Shown: positions 8,023 through 17,149, counted from the stretch's first letter. The stretch is DNA of 64,000 nt from Streptomyces sp. CB02959 (GCF_002803155.1 NZ_NNBP01000011.1:1-64000), one strand, 5' to 3'. Notes: generated from the letters alone by a model not told the origin. Translations and numbers: made by a program.

Positions 8023-8882
8023 CCACCCACGCGAACGTCACCTACGAGAGCACCTCGAAGACCGCCAAGGCCGGGGAGCCCACCCTCCACTACAACGAGG
8101 CCGGCGACCCCGCCGCGCCCGCCGTGATCATGCTGCACGGCGGCGGCCCCGGCGCCTCCGGCTGGTCCAACTTCGGCCGCAACCTGCCGGCCTTCGCCGA
8201 GCACTTCCGCACCCTGCTGGTCGACATGCCCTGCTACGGCGCCTCCGACAAGCCCGAGCCGACCAAGGACTACTTCTCCTTCGCGGCCGACGCCGTCGCC
8301 GCCCTCATGGACCGGATCGGCCTGGAGAAGGCCCACTTCGTCGGCAACTCGCTCGGCGGCGGCACCTCCACCCGGATGGCGCTGGACCACCCCGAGAAGG
8401 TCGACAAGCTCCTCCTCATGGGCCCCGGCGGCATCTCGGTCAACCTCTTCGCGCCCGACCCCACCGAAGGCGTCAAGAAGCTCTTCGCGTTCAACCGCAT
8501 CGCCGAGCCCACCCGCGAGATGATGCGCGACTTCCTCACCACCCTCGCCTACGACCCGGCGATCGTCACCGACGAGTTCGTCGAGGAGCGGTTCGCCCGC
8601 GCCACCGACCCCGAGGCCAAGCTCGGCAACGACCGGATGGCCGCCGCCTTCGCCAAGTGGCCCGCCGACACCGCCCTTTGGCGCGAGGCCCACCGCATCA
8701 CCCACCCCACCCTGCTCACCTGGGGCCGCGAGGACCGGGTCAACCCGATCGACGGGGCGCTGGTCGCCCTCAAGGTCATCCCCGACGCCCGGCTGCACGT
8801 CTTCCCGCACTGCGGCCACTGGGCGCAGACCGAGAAGTTCGACGAGTTCAACCGCCTCGCCCTCGACTTCTTCCGCCACTGA
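8019..8882 (+). CDS. hsaD: 4,9-DSHA hydrolase (meta-cleavage product hydrolase)
   Basis: This 287-residue alpha/beta hydrolase is of the BphD/HsaD type and cleaves the C-C bond of the ring-opened steroid product, giving a 2-hydroxyhexadienoate and the C/D-ring acid. The oxyanion segment HGGGPGASGW and the triad Ser111 (GNSLGGG), Asp239 (GREDRVNP) and His267 (CGHWAQ) are intact. Its GTG start overlaps the hsaA stop by four bases. Confidence 0.93.
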   Translation: MTTHANVTYESTSKTAKAGEPTLHYNEAGDPAAPAVIMLHGGGPGASGWSNFGRNLPAFAEHFRTLLVDMPCYGASDKPEPTKDYFSFAADAVAALMDRIGLEKAHFVGNSLGGGTSTRMALDHPEKVDKLLLMGPGGISVNLFAPDPTEGVKKLFAFNRIAEPTREMMRDFLTTLAYDPAIVTDEFVEERFARATDPEAKLGNDRMAAAFAKWPADTALWREAHRITHPTLLTWGREDRVNPIDGALVALKVIPDARLHVFPHCGHWAQTEKFDEFNRLALDFFRH

Positions 8883-8909
8883 CGCCACCCGGCACCGAAA
8901 GGCACGGCC

Positions 8910-9806
8910 ATGGACATCCGCTCTCTGGGCTACCTGCGCATCGAGACCGCCCGGCTCGCCGAGTGGCGCACCTACACCCTCGACATCCTCGGCATGGTCG
9001 AGGCCGAGGGCAGCACCGACGCGGTGCTGCACGTCCGCATCGACGACCGGATCCGCCGCTTCTCCTTCGAAGCCGGCGAACAGGACCGGCTGCTGGCCGC
9101 CGGATTCGAGGTCGCAGGCAGAGCGGCGCTCGCCGAAGCCGCCGCCGAACTGGAGGCCGCCGGCGTCCCCGTGAAGCACGCCGACGAGGCCACCCTCGCC
9201 GACCGCCGCGTACAGGGCCTCATCCACTGCACGGACCCGTCCGGCAACCCCCTGGAGATCTACTGGGGCCAGGCCCAGGACCACACCCCGCTCGGTACCC
9301 CCTACGGCAACCGCTTCGTCACCGGCGACCACCTCGGCCTCGGCCACGTCGTCCTGCCGGCCCCCGACATGGACGCCGCCGTCGCCTTCTACGAGGACCT
9401 GCTCGGCTTCCAACCGCGCGACCGGATGAAGCTCCCCCCGGCCGCCGTCCCGACCGGCGAACCCGGCCGCGACCACTACTGGATGAACTTCCTCAGCCCC
9501 AACTCCCGCCACCACAGCCTCGGCCTCTACCCCGGAGCCCTGCCGCCCGGCATCGTCCACTTCATGGTCGAACTGGAGACCCTCGACGACGTCGGCTTCT
9601 GCCTGGACCGGATGCACAAGGCCGGCATCCCCATCGCCTCCTCCCTGGGCCGGCACTCCAACGACCACATGGTCTCCTTCTACGCCCAGGCCCCCGGCGG
9701 CTTCCAGGTCGAATACGGCTGGGACGGCCTCCTCGTCGACCCCGCCACCTGGGTCACCAAGGAGATCACCGCCGACAGCTTCTGGGGCCACCAGTGGAAC
9801 GGCTGA
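8910..9806 (+). CDS. hsaC: 3,4-DHSA extradiol dioxygenase
   Basis: The 298-residue two-domain type I extradiol dioxygenase has the iron ligands in the expected places: His146 (HLGLGH), His217 (GIVHFMVE) and Glu268 (FQVEYG). It carries out Fe(II)-dependent meta-cleavage of the steroid catechol. The order hsaA-D-C-B is the same as in characterised cholesterol catabolic operons. The start is ATG 8910 with GAAAGG upstream, 27 bases after hsaD. Confidence 0.93.
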   Translation: MDIRSLGYLRIETARLAEWRTYTLDILGMVEAEGSTDAVLHVRIDDRIRRFSFEAGEQDRLLAAGFEVAGRAALAEAAAELEAAGVPVKHADEATLADRRVQGLIHCTDPSGNPLEIYWGQAQDHTPLGTPYGNRFVTGDHLGLGHVVLPAPDMDAAVAFYEDLLGFQPRDRMKLPPAAVPTGEPGRDHYWMNFLSPNSRHHSLGLYPGALPPGIVHFMVELETLDDVGFCLDRMHKAGIPIASSLGRHSNDHMVSFYAQAPGGFQVEYGWDGLLVDPATWVTKEITADSFWGHQWNG

Positions 9807-10285
9807 TCGACCCCGCGGCGTTCCGGGACGTCCTCGGCCGGTTCGCCAGCGGCATCACCATGGTCGCCACCCTCGGCCCCGACGGCGCCCCCGCCGGACT
9901 CGCCTGCCAGTCCTTCGCGTCGCTCTCCCTCGACCCGCCGCTGATCCTGCTCTGCGTCGGCAAGCACTCCACCAGCTGGCCGCGGATCGCGGCCGCCGGC
10001 CGCTTCGCCGTCAGCGTCCTCGCCGAGGAGCACCGGGAGGCGTGCGCCGCCCTCGCCGCGTCCGGCACCGACAAGTTCGCCCGACTGGCCTGGCGCCCCG
10101 GCCCGCACGGCACCGTCCACCTGGACGGCGCACTGGCCACCGTGGACTGCGAGCTGGACGCGGTCCACGAGGCCGGCGACCACCTCCTCGTCACCGGCCG
10201 GGTCCTGGACCTGACCGCCCGCGAGGACGGGGCGCCGCTGCTGTACTTCCGCGGCGGCTACGCAACGGGAGCCTTCGCGTCATGA
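9794..10285 (+). CDS. hsaB: Flavin reductase component of the 3-HSA hydroxylase
   Basis: The 163-residue protein has a flavin-reductase-like FMN-binding domain (FRDVLGRFASGITMVAT, GLACQSFASLSLDPPLILLCV). It supplies reduced flavin to HsaA. The GTG at 9794 overlaps hsaC by 13 bases and gives the expected family N-terminus. The stop overlaps the next gene by ATGA, so translation is coupled on both sides. Confidence 0.88.
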   Translation: MERLIDPAAFRDVLGRFASGITMVATLGPDGAPAGLACQSFASLSLDPPLILLCVGKHSTSWPRIAAAGRFAVSVLAEEHREACAALAASGTDKFARLAWRPGPHGTVHLDGALATVDCELDAVHEAGDHLLVTGRVLDLTAREDGAPLLYFRGGYATGAFAS

Positions 10286-11190
10286 CCGACTCCCTCTTCC
10301 GGAAGATGGGGGCACCGCCGATCGACGTGGCCCGGGTGACCTCCGCGGCACCCGTGCGCACCGAGGTCACCTGGGACGACCGCGACGTGCGGCTCTACCA
10401 CCTCGCGCTCGGCGCGGGCGTCCCCGAGACCGACGACGACGAACTGGCCTACGTCTACGAGCGGCACGCCCGCGGCCTGGCGGTGCTCCCCACCTTCGGC
10501 ACCGTCGCCGGCGGCACCGGCGGCATCGGCTTCCAGGTCTTCGACCTGCCCGGCGTCCACCTCGACCTGGCCCAGGCACTGCACGGCGGCCAGGAGATCA
10601 CCGTGCACCGCCCGCTGCCCGCCGCCGCCCGGGCCACCGCCGTCACCCACGTCCCCGCCGTGTACGACAAGGGCCGGGCCGCCGTCCTCGTCCAGGAGTC
10701 CACCCTCCTCGACGAGGACGAACGCCCCCTCCTCACCCAGCGCAACCACATCTTCGTGCACGGCGCCGGCGGCTTCGGCGGCGACCGCGGCCCGACCGAC
10801 CCCACCCCCGTCCCCGACCGGGCCCCCGACCACCTCTTCGACCTCCCGACGATGCGTCAACAGGCCCTCCTCTACCGCCTGACCGGCGACTGGAACCCGC
10901 TGCACGCCGACCCCGCCACCGCCCGCGCCGCCGGCTACGACCGCCCGATCCTGCACGGCCTGTGCACCTTCGGCATGGCCGTCAAGGCCGTCACCGACCG
11001 GCTGCTGCGGTCCGACCCGACCCGGGTCACCGGCTGCCGCACCCGCTTCGCCGGCGTCTTCCTCCCCGGCGAGACCCTGCGGCTGCACCTGTGGCACCAT
11101 CCCGACGGCGACGGCTACCTGCTCCGCGCCACCGCCCCGGACCGCGACGACGCGGTGGTCCTCAGCCACGCCGCCGTCACCGTCCGCTGA
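10282..11190 (+). CDS. MaoC-family enoyl-CoA hydratase/dehydratase
   Basis: This 302-residue protein has two hot-dog halves. The C-terminal half carries the hydratase 2 motif, YRLTGDWNPLHADPATARAAG followed by GYDRPILHGLCTFG, with the catalytic Asp and His. It resembles the steroid-associated hydratases near Hsd4B and the MaoC half of peroxisomal multifunctional enzyme 2, which hydrate 2-enoyl-CoA intermediates of side-chain or ring degradation. Its place between hsaB and kstD ties it to steroid catabolism. Which acyl-CoA it uses is not evident. It starts at an ATGA overlap with hsaB. Confidence 0.85.
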   Translation: MTDSLFRKMGAPPIDVARVTSAAPVRTEVTWDDRDVRLYHLALGAGVPETDDDELAYVYERHARGLAVLPTFGTVAGGTGGIGFQVFDLPGVHLDLAQALHGGQEITVHRPLPAAARATAVTHVPAVYDKGRAAVLVQESTLLDEDERPLLTQRNHIFVHGAGGFGGDRGPTDPTPVPDRAPDHLFDLPTMRQQALLYRLTGDWNPLHADPATARAAGYDRPILHGLCTFGMAVKAVTDRLLRSDPTRVTGCRTRFAGVFLPGETLRLHLWHHPDGDGYLLRATAPDRDDAVVLSHAAVTVR

Positions 11191-11216
11191 CCGCCCACCG
11201 CACCAACGGAGCTGCG

Positions 11217-12881
11217 ATGAAAGACAGTTGGGACCACACCTACGACGTCGTGATCGCCGGATCCGGCGCGGCCGGCTTCGCCGCCGCACTCACCGCCCGG
11301 CTGCGCGGCCTGCGCGCCCTGATCATCGAGAAGACCGACCGCTACGGCGGTTCCACCACCCTGTCCGGCGGCGCGATCTGGGTACCCACCAACTTCCACC
11401 TGGACGCCGCCGGCCTCGGCGACACCCGCGAGAAGGCCCGCGCCTACCTGGACGCCACCGTCGGCGACCGGGTCCCGGACGCCCTCAAGGACGCCTACCT
11501 CACCAACGGGCCGCGCATGGTGCGGGAGTTCCACGACCGCACCGCCGTCCGCTTCGTCTACACCCCCGGCTACTCCGACTACTTCCCCGAGCGCCTCGGC
11601 GGCTACCCGCAGGGCCGCTCCGTCGAACCCGCCGTCTTCGACTTCACCAACCTCACCGCCGAACAACGCCGCACCATGCGCCGGGCCGGCCTGCCCACCT
11701 ACGGGCTCACCATCACCAGCTACGACTTCCGCTACCTCAACATGGTCGCCCGCACCTGGGCCGGCCGCCGCACCTCCGTCAAGGTCGGACTGCGCGCCGC
11801 CAAGGCCCTCGCCACCGGCGCCAAACCGCTCTCCCTCGGCGAGGCCCTGATCGCCCGGATGCGGCACTCCCTCGCCTCGCTCGGCGGCGACCTGTGGCTG
11901 TCCACCGCCCTCACCGGCCTGATCGAGGAGAACGGCCGGATCACCGGCGTCCGCGCCCTCCGCAACGGCCGCGAGGTCACCATCCAGGCCACCGGCGGCG
12001 TCATCCTGGCCTCCGGCGGCTTCTCCCACAACCAGCAACTCCGCGAGAAGCACCTCCCCGCCCCCACCTCCACCGCCTGGTCCTCGGCGTCCGAAGGCCA
12101 GACCGGCGACGCCCTCCAACTCGGCATCGAGGCCGGCGCCGCCACCGACCTGCTCGACAAGGTCTGGGGCGCCCCTTCGGTCTGCCCGCCCGGCGAGCGC
12201 CCCTTCTTTCTCGTCGCCGACCGCGGCATCCCCGGCATGGTCATCGTCAACCAGGCCGGCGAACGCTACGCCAACGAGGCGGCCCCGTACCACCAGTTCG
12301 TCGACGCGATGTACGCCGCGCACACCCCCGAGGCGTCCACCGTCCCGTCCTGGCTGATCCTCGACGCCCGCGCCAAGTCCCGGTACCTCTTCATGGGCCT
12401 CTTCCCCGGCCAGCCGTTCCCTCGGAAGTGGCTCGCCGACGGCTTCATCAAGAAGGCCGACTCGGTCGCCGACCTGGCACGCGCGACCGGCACCCCCGCC
12501 GACCGCCTCGCCGCCACCCTCGACCGCTTCAACGCCTTCGCCCGCGCCGGCCGCGACGAGGACCACCACCGCGGCGACAGCGTCTACGACCGCTACTACG
12601 GCGACCCCACCCTGCCCAACCCCAACCTCGCCCCGCTCACCAAACCGCCCTACTACGCGATCCCCGTCCACCCCGGCGACATCGGCACCAAGGGCGGCCT
12701 GGTCACCGACGCGGACGCCCGCGTACTACGCGAGGACGGCACCCCCATCGACGGCCTCTACGCCTCCGGCAACGCCTCGGCCGCCCCCATGGGCGAAACG
12801 TACCCGGGCCCCGGCGCGACCATCGGCCCCGCGATGACGTTCAGTTGGGCGGCGGTGAACCGGGTCGCGGCGCTTGGCTGA
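11217..12881 (+). CDS. kstD: 3-ketosteroid dehydrogenase (FAD-dependent)
   Basis: The 554-residue flavoprotein of the succinate dehydrogenase/fumarate reductase fold has an N-terminal GSGAAG dinucleotide motif at about 15-20, then GGSTTLSGGAIW. Near the C-terminus are PYYAIPVHPGDIGTKGGL and NASAAPMGETYPGPGATIGP, characteristic of 3-ketosteroid dehydrogenases. It introduces the C1-C2 double bond that, with C9 hydroxylation, breaks ring B. Delta-4(5-alpha)-dehydrogenases share this fold and cannot be excluded from sequence alone. GGAG lies six bases before the ATG at 11217. It is the last gene of the island, and the next repeat begins at its stop codon. Confidence 0.88.
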   Translation: MKDSWDHTYDVVIAGSGAAGFAAALTARLRGLRALIIEKTDRYGGSTTLSGGAIWVPTNFHLDAAGLGDTREKARAYLDATVGDRVPDALKDAYLTNGPRMVREFHDRTAVRFVYTPGYSDYFPERLGGYPQGRSVEPAVFDFTNLTAEQRRTMRRAGLPTYGLTITSYDFRYLNMVARTWAGRRTSVKVGLRAAKALATGAKPLSLGEALIARMRHSLASLGGDLWLSTALTGLIEENGRITGVRALRNGREVTIQATGGVILASGGFSHNQQLREKHLPAPTSTAWSSASEGQTGDALQLGIEAGAATDLLDKVWGAPSVCPPGERPFFLVADRGIPGMVIVNQAGERYANEAAPYHQFVDAMYAAHTPEASTVPSWLILDARAKSRYLFMGLFPGQPFPRKWLADGFIKKADSVADLARATGTPADRLAATLDRFNAFARAGRDEDHHRGDSVYDRYYGDPTLPNPNLAPLTKPPYYAIPVHPGDIGTKGGLVTDADARVLREDGTPIDGLYASGNASAAPMGETYPGPGATIGPAMTFSWAAVNRVAALG

Positions 12882-13116
12882 GCCCGCACGTTGTCGGCCT
12901 CCCCGCCGTGGGGGTTGCTGTTTTTGCGCCTGGCGGCGCGGGCCCGCTCGTACGTTGCCGCTGTGCGGCGTCGTTGCGCCTGCGGCGAGCCGGTCCGCTG
13001 CGCGGGGCTGGTCGGGTGCGGTGCCGGGTCTGTGGGGTGGGGGTGTGCCGGACTGCTTCGCTTTACGTCCGGCACACCCCCACCCCACAGACCCGTCCCC
13101 TCCCGTTGATGGGTGG
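12882..13116 (-). repeat. Structured intergenic repeat, copy 2 (inverted)
   Basis: This is the reverse complement of the architecture of copy 1. The stem arms 13025-13053 and 13067-13095 are perfect over 29 bp and identical in sequence to those of copy 1. The 13-base loop differs by one base, and the CCACCCATCAACGGG block ends at 13116. It starts immediately after the kstD stop codon, so copies 1 and 2 face each other across the 12.5-kb steroid island. It carries a longer spacer than copy 1 between the stem and the CCCCCACGGCGGG-type block. Confidence 0.85.
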
Positions 13117-13250
13117 GAAAAAGAAAGGGGGGATGGTGGTACGCGTGAGTGGGACGGTGCGGGTCCGCTGTTGAGTCGTGACCGGGTCGATCAGCGACCG
13201 GCAGGCGACCACTCAACAACGAGCCCCACCCACCGTTTCTCCTCACCACC

Positions 13251-13426
13251 ACCGGGAGGGGTCGGGTCGGAGGGGTCGGTGTGCAGGACGTAAAGCGCAG
13301 CAGTCCTGCACACCGACCCCTCCGACCCGACACCGCACCCAACAGCCCCGCGCAGCGGACAATGGCTCGCGCCGCAGGCGCAAGAACAGCAACCCCCACG
13401 GCGGGACAGCCAAAAACGTGCGGGGC
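13251..13426 (+). repeat. Structured intergenic repeat, copy 3
   Basis: Same orientation as copy 1. The stem arms 13261-13289 and 13303-13331 are again a perfect 29 bp, but their sequence differs from copies 1 and 2 at several positions, each change matched on the other arm. The loop GTAAAGCGCAGCA is identical to that of copy 1. Bases 13117-13250, between copies 2 and 3, hold no gene I can support, only a 7-base inverted repeat GTTGAGT...ACTCAAC. Confidence 0.85.
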
Positions 13427-13449
13427 CAAAAAAGGGGGCCGCGGGCCGA

Positions 13450-13662
13450 TTAGCCGCTGGCCACCTGCATCCGTTCCGGCCCGGCCTGGCCCTCCGCTGC
13501 CACCGGCCACGGCATCAGGACGGGTGAGGGCCGCCCCGGTGCGACCGTGCGTCGGGCGGAGCCGGCGGGGCCAGGGCCGGAGGGTGGTGCGGAGGTGCAG
13601 CCGGCCGCGGCGAGGGAGGCGGCGGTCAGCGCGGTGGCGAGGAGGGGAGAGATGCGGCGCAC
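13450..13662 (-). CDS. Small putative lipoprotein
   Basis: A 70-residue frame starts MRRISPLLATALTAASLAAAGC, with a basic n-region, a hydrophobic core and a lipobox LAAAGC placing the lipidated Cys at position 22. The remainder is a short Pro/Gly/Ser-rich tail without a recognisable domain. No good ribosome binding site is visible and no neighbour is co-oriented, so it may be a chance frame, but the signal peptide is convincing. If real it would be anchored outside the membrane. Confidence 0.45.
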   Translation of the reverse strand: MRRISPLLATALTAASLAAAGCTSAPPSGPGPAGSARRTVAPGRPSPVLMPWPVAAEGQAGPERMQVASG

Positions 13663-13822
13663 GGTCTCACGGTGCGGGAGGGGCGCCGGGGGGCCAAGCG
13701 ACGCGCCGGGGTGTCACGCGGACGAACGACAGTGACGGACCCTCCTGCACGACCGTGCCGGGCGGGTCGGCCGGGCTGCGGTTAGCGTCGGGGGCGGGGG
13801 CCGACGAGGGAAAGGTGGGCGT

Positions 13823-14743
13823 GTGGCGGTGTGGCTGCCCGTCGTCTTCGCGGTGCTCGCGGCGGCGTGCAACGCGCTGTCCACGGTGCTCCAGCGCCGC
13901 GCGGCGCGCACCGTGCCGGTCTCCGACCGGCTCCGGCTCGGCCTCTTCGCCGATCTGCTGCACCGGGCGGCGTGGCTCGGCGGGATGCTGATGGTGCTGC
14001 CGGCCGCCTGCTTCCAGGCGTTGGCGCTGTCGCTGGGCGCGCTGTCGGTGGTGCAGCCGATCTTCGTGTTGGAGCTTCCGCTGGCCCTGCTCATCGGCCG
14101 GGTGCTGCTCGGCGGGCCGGTGCCGGTGCGGATCTCGGGGCGCGGCTGGGCCGGTGTGGGCCTGCTGGTCGTGGGGCTGGGCACCGGGCTGGCGGCGGCC
14201 GCACCCACCGTCGGCCGGGACTACGCCCCGTTGAGCCGCTGGGTGCCCGCCCTGGTCGTCTGCGCGTCGGTGATCGCCGTGACGGTCGGGGCGGGGCTGC
14301 GCCGCGGGGCCGGCAGCGTGCGCGCGGCCTGCTTCGGTGCGGCGACCGCGGTGGGGTACGCGCTCACCGCCGCGCTCCTCAAGGACGCCACGCATGTGTG
14401 GGAGCGCGGCGGTGCGGCCGAGTTCTTCGTGTCCTGGCAGACCTACGCTTTCGCGGTCACCGGTGCGCTGGCCCTGTTCATGATGGAGAACGCGATGCAG
14501 TCCGGCCCGCTGACGGCCTCGCAGCCGGTGCTGACCCTCGGCGACGCGCTGATCAGCCTGTCGCTGGGGGTGACGCTGTTCGACGAGCGGGTCCGCATCG
14601 GGTGGTGGCTGGTCCCGGAGGCGCTGGGCGTCGGCCTGATCCTGTGGGGCGCGGTCCTGCTGTCCCAGGTCTCGCTCGCCCGGGACCTGGTGACCGGTCA
14701 GACCGGGGAGCGGTTGGAACGGCCGCCGCGGGGGCGGGGGTAG
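13823..14743 (+). CDS. DMT-superfamily membrane transporter
   Basis: The 306-residue product is almost entirely hydrophobic, with about nine or ten predicted transmembrane segments and an internal two-fold pattern (the SVVQPIFVLELPLAL segment in the first half, SQPVLTLGDALISL in the second) as in EamA/DMT proteins. The start is GTG 13823 with AAAGG upstream. It stands alone and substrate clues are lacking. It converges on the next minus-strand gene. Confidence 0.8.
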   Translation: MAVWLPVVFAVLAAACNALSTVLQRRAARTVPVSDRLRLGLFADLLHRAAWLGGMLMVLPAACFQALALSLGALSVVQPIFVLELPLALLIGRVLLGGPVPVRISGRGWAGVGLLVVGLGTGLAAAAPTVGRDYAPLSRWVPALVVCASVIAVTVGAGLRRGAGSVRAACFGAATAVGYALTAALLKDATHVWERGGAAEFFVSWQTYAFAVTGALALFMMENAMQSGPLTASQPVLTLGDALISLSLGVTLFDERVRIGWWLVPEALGVGLILWGAVLLSQVSLARDLVTGQTGERLERPPRGRG

Positions 14744-14787
14744 CCGGGCGGCCGGCGGTCGGTACGCGTCCGTATCTGCCGTCGTGC

Positions 14788-15810
14788 TCACCCGAGGTAC
14801 GCGGGGGCGACCGCCGACGTCATCATCCGGCGGGCGGTGCCCGAGCCGTCGGCCGGGACCGTCCACAGGTCCGAGCCGTAGTCGCCGGGCAGGGCGTAGA
14901 CCAGGGTGCCGTTGCCGGACCAGAGTGCCTGGTCGTCGATGTTGCGGTGCTCGGCGGTGGCGGTCTCCTTCATGGTGGCGAGGTCCAGGACGTAGAGCCG
15001 CCAGGGGGCGTCGGGGGAGGCGCCGGGGACGCGTTTCTTGTAGGCGATCCGGGTGCCGTCGGGGGAGAGCGAGGGGCACTCGACGTTGGCGTGCAGGGTG
15101 GTCAGGGTGCGGGCGGTGCGGTCGCCGCGGACGAGGTAGGTCCGGCCGCCGGTGGCGAGGGTCGCGTAGAAGCGGTTGTCGTCGGCGAAGGTGACGCCCC
15201 AGATGTTGGTGTCGGAGGCGTGGTACGGCCGGCCGTCCTTGACGACGGCGTACTGCTCCAGGTTGTCGTCCAGCGCCCAGGTGCGGGTGTCGGCGATGGC
15301 CGTGCGGGTGGAGAAGGCGGTGCCCGCGTAGGAGTCGCCGCTGACGAAGACGGTCCAGGCGACCGTGTGGCCGGTGGGGGAGACCCGGGCCCGGGTCGGG
15401 ATGCCGGGGGCCGGGAAGCGGTGCCGTACCCGGAGGTGGGAGTCGAGGACCACCGCCTGGTAGGTGTCCTGCAGGGCGCCGCGTTCGGCCTGGAGGCAGA
15501 TGCCGGTGCCGGCGGTGGCGTGGAAGCGCAGGCATTTCACGCCGGAGGCGGTGCGCGGGCCCTGCGGCTGCCCGGCCGGCACCGCGGCGATCTCGTCCCG
15601 GTGCGGGCCCCAGGCCAGGTTGCGCACCAGCAACCGCCGTTCCCCGGCCGGGTCGAGGGTGACGGCGCCGCTGCGGACGGCCGGGCCGCCGGCCTGCTGC
15701 CGGTCGCGGACGGCGGACCGGTCGGCGGCCCGCAGCACCGCGGCGGTGCCGACCGTCCCCAGCAGGACCACCGCGAACAGCAGCACGGCCAGGCGGGTCT
15801 TCCGGTTCAT
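14788..15810 (-). CDS. Membrane-anchored TolB-like beta-propeller protein
   Basis: The 340-residue protein has an N-terminal signal anchor (MNRKTRLAVLLFAVVLLGTV) followed by WD40/TolB-like blades, for example RARVSPTGHTVAWTVF, CPSLSPDGTRIAYKK and DDQALWSGNGTLVYAL. It should lie outside the membrane. Its ATG overlaps the stop of the upstream MFS gene (ATGA) and GGGAG precedes it, so the two are translated together and may work together in export or sensing. No enzymatic motif is visible. Confidence 0.8.
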   Translation of the reverse strand: MNRKTRLAVLLFAVVLLGTVGTAAVLRAADRSAVRDRQQAGGPAVRSGAVTLDPAGERRLLVRNLAWGPHRDEIAAVPAGQPQGPRTASGVKCLRFHATAGTGICLQAERGALQDTYQAVVLDSHLRVRHRFPAPGIPTRARVSPTGHTVAWTVFVSGDSYAGTAFSTRTAIADTRTWALDDNLEQYAVVKDGRPYHASDTNIWGVTFADDNRFYATLATGGRTYLVRGDRTARTLTTLHANVECPSLSPDGTRIAYKKRVPGASPDAPWRLYVLDLATMKETATAEHRNIDDQALWSGNGTLVYALPGDYGSDLWTVPADGSGTARRMMTSAVAPAYLG

Positions 15811-17144
15811 CGGGGCGCTCCCTGGGGGGTACGGCGGTCGTCGTCGGGGCTCGGGTCCAGGTCCGGCGCGTCGGTGGTGCGGAGCAGTCGCGCGGCGATC
15901 AGGGCGGCGACGGCGAGTGCGCCGGCGGCCACCGCCAGCGCGGCCCGCCCGTCCCACAGGCTCCAGGCCGCGCCGAACGCCAGCGAGCAGACGAACCGGG
16001 CCAGTGCCTGGCCGGTCCCCACCAGGGCCTGTCCGGCGCCCAGATGCTTCTCCGGGACCGCGCCCGCGGTGGCGGCGGCCAGTACCCCGTCGGTGGCCGC
16101 GTAGAACGCACCGTGCAGCACCAGCACCGCGAGCACGGTGGCCGGGCCGCGCAGCGGGGAGAGCACCAGCCCGTACGCGAGGAGCAGCGCGGCGTGTCCG
16201 GCGAGGAAGAGCCGGCGGCGCCCGGCCCGGTCGGCGAGCGCGCCCAGCGGCACGGCGAGCAGCAGGAAGGTCGCGGCGGTGCCCAGCGGCAGCAGCGGGA
16301 ACAGGTCGGCGGGCACGCCCAGTTCGCGCTGGAGGAGGAGGTAGAGGAAGGCGTCGCTGACGGTGGTGAGCCCGAGCAGTGCGGCGCACAGCGTCAGCCG
16401 GCGCAGTCCGGGGCGGCGGAGCAGGGCCAGTGAGTCGCGCAGGGCGGGGCGGGCGGGAGCGGGGGCGGTACCGGCTGCCGGGGCGGCGACCGCGGGCCGG
16501 GCGGGCACGAACAGCACCAGCACCAGCACGCCCAGCGCCGCCACGCAGGCGCTCACGGTGAACACCGCGTCGTAGCCGTCGACCGCGATCCGCAGCACCG
16601 CGAACGCCGCCAGCGGTCCGAACAGCGCACCGGCGGTGTCCATCGCGCGGTGCACGCCGAACGCCCGGCCGCGGTGTTCGGGCCGGGTGGCCAGCGAGAT
16701 CATCGCGTCCCGGGGCGCGGTGCGCAGTCCCTTGCCGGCGCGGTCCACGGCCAGCACGGCGCCGATCGCCGGCAGCCCCTGGGCGATCAGCAGCAGCGGT
16801 TTGCAGACCGCGGACAGGCCGTAGCCGATACCGGCCACCACCTTGTGCCGGCGGCCGCCGCCGTCCGCGAGGTGGCCGCCGGCGAGCCGGACCAGCGCCC
16901 CCACCCCGTTGTTGATGCCGTCCAGCAGGCCGAAGCCCAGCGGCGACAGCCCGAGGGCGGTGACGACGTACAGCGGCAGCACCGCGGTGATCATCTCCGC
17001 GGAGACATCGGTGATCAGGCTGACCGCGCCGAGCGCGAGCACCGTGCCGGGCACCGCGGGCCGCCGCCCCGGGCGGGTGCTGCCCGGGGCGGCGGCGGAA
17101 CCGGCGGGGCCGGTCGCGTTGTTGCGGGAGTCCGCGAGGTACAC
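15807..17144 (-). CDS. MFS transporter
   Basis: The 445-residue protein has about 12 membrane segments and the MFS signatures LAGGHLADGGGRRHKVV and PLGALADRAGRRRLFLAGH in the two halves. The GTG at 17144 is five bases downstream of the preceding gene's stop. It resembles drug or small-molecule efflux members with RAGKGLRTAPRDAMIS in the first half. It is coupled to the downstream propeller protein. The substrate is unknown. Confidence 0.85.
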   Translation of the reverse strand: MYLADSRNNATGPAGSAAAPGSTRPGRRPAVPGTVLALGAVSLITDVSAEMITAVLPLYVVTALGLSPLGFGLLDGINNGVGALVRLAGGHLADGGGRRHKVVAGIGYGLSAVCKPLLLIAQGLPAIGAVLAVDRAGKGLRTAPRDAMISLATRPEHRGRAFGVHRAMDTAGALFGPLAAFAVLRIAVDGYDAVFTVSACVAALGVLVLVLFVPARPAVAAPAAGTAPAPARPALRDSLALLRRPGLRRLTLCAALLGLTTVSDAFLYLLLQRELGVPADLFPLLPLGTAATFLLLAVPLGALADRAGRRRLFLAGHAALLLAYGLVLSPLRGPATVLAVLVLHGAFYAATDGVLAAATAGAVPEKHLGAGQALVGTGQALARFVCSLAFGAAWSLWDGRAALAVAAGALAVAALIAARLLRTTDAPDLDPSPDDDRRTPQGAPR

Positions 17145-17149
17145 GGGCC

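Noticed and set aside
12882..13426. CRISPR or insertion sequence at the tandem repeats
   Set aside because: There are only three copies in the window, in mixed orientation, with no regular spacers, no transposase frame and no target duplications that I can see.
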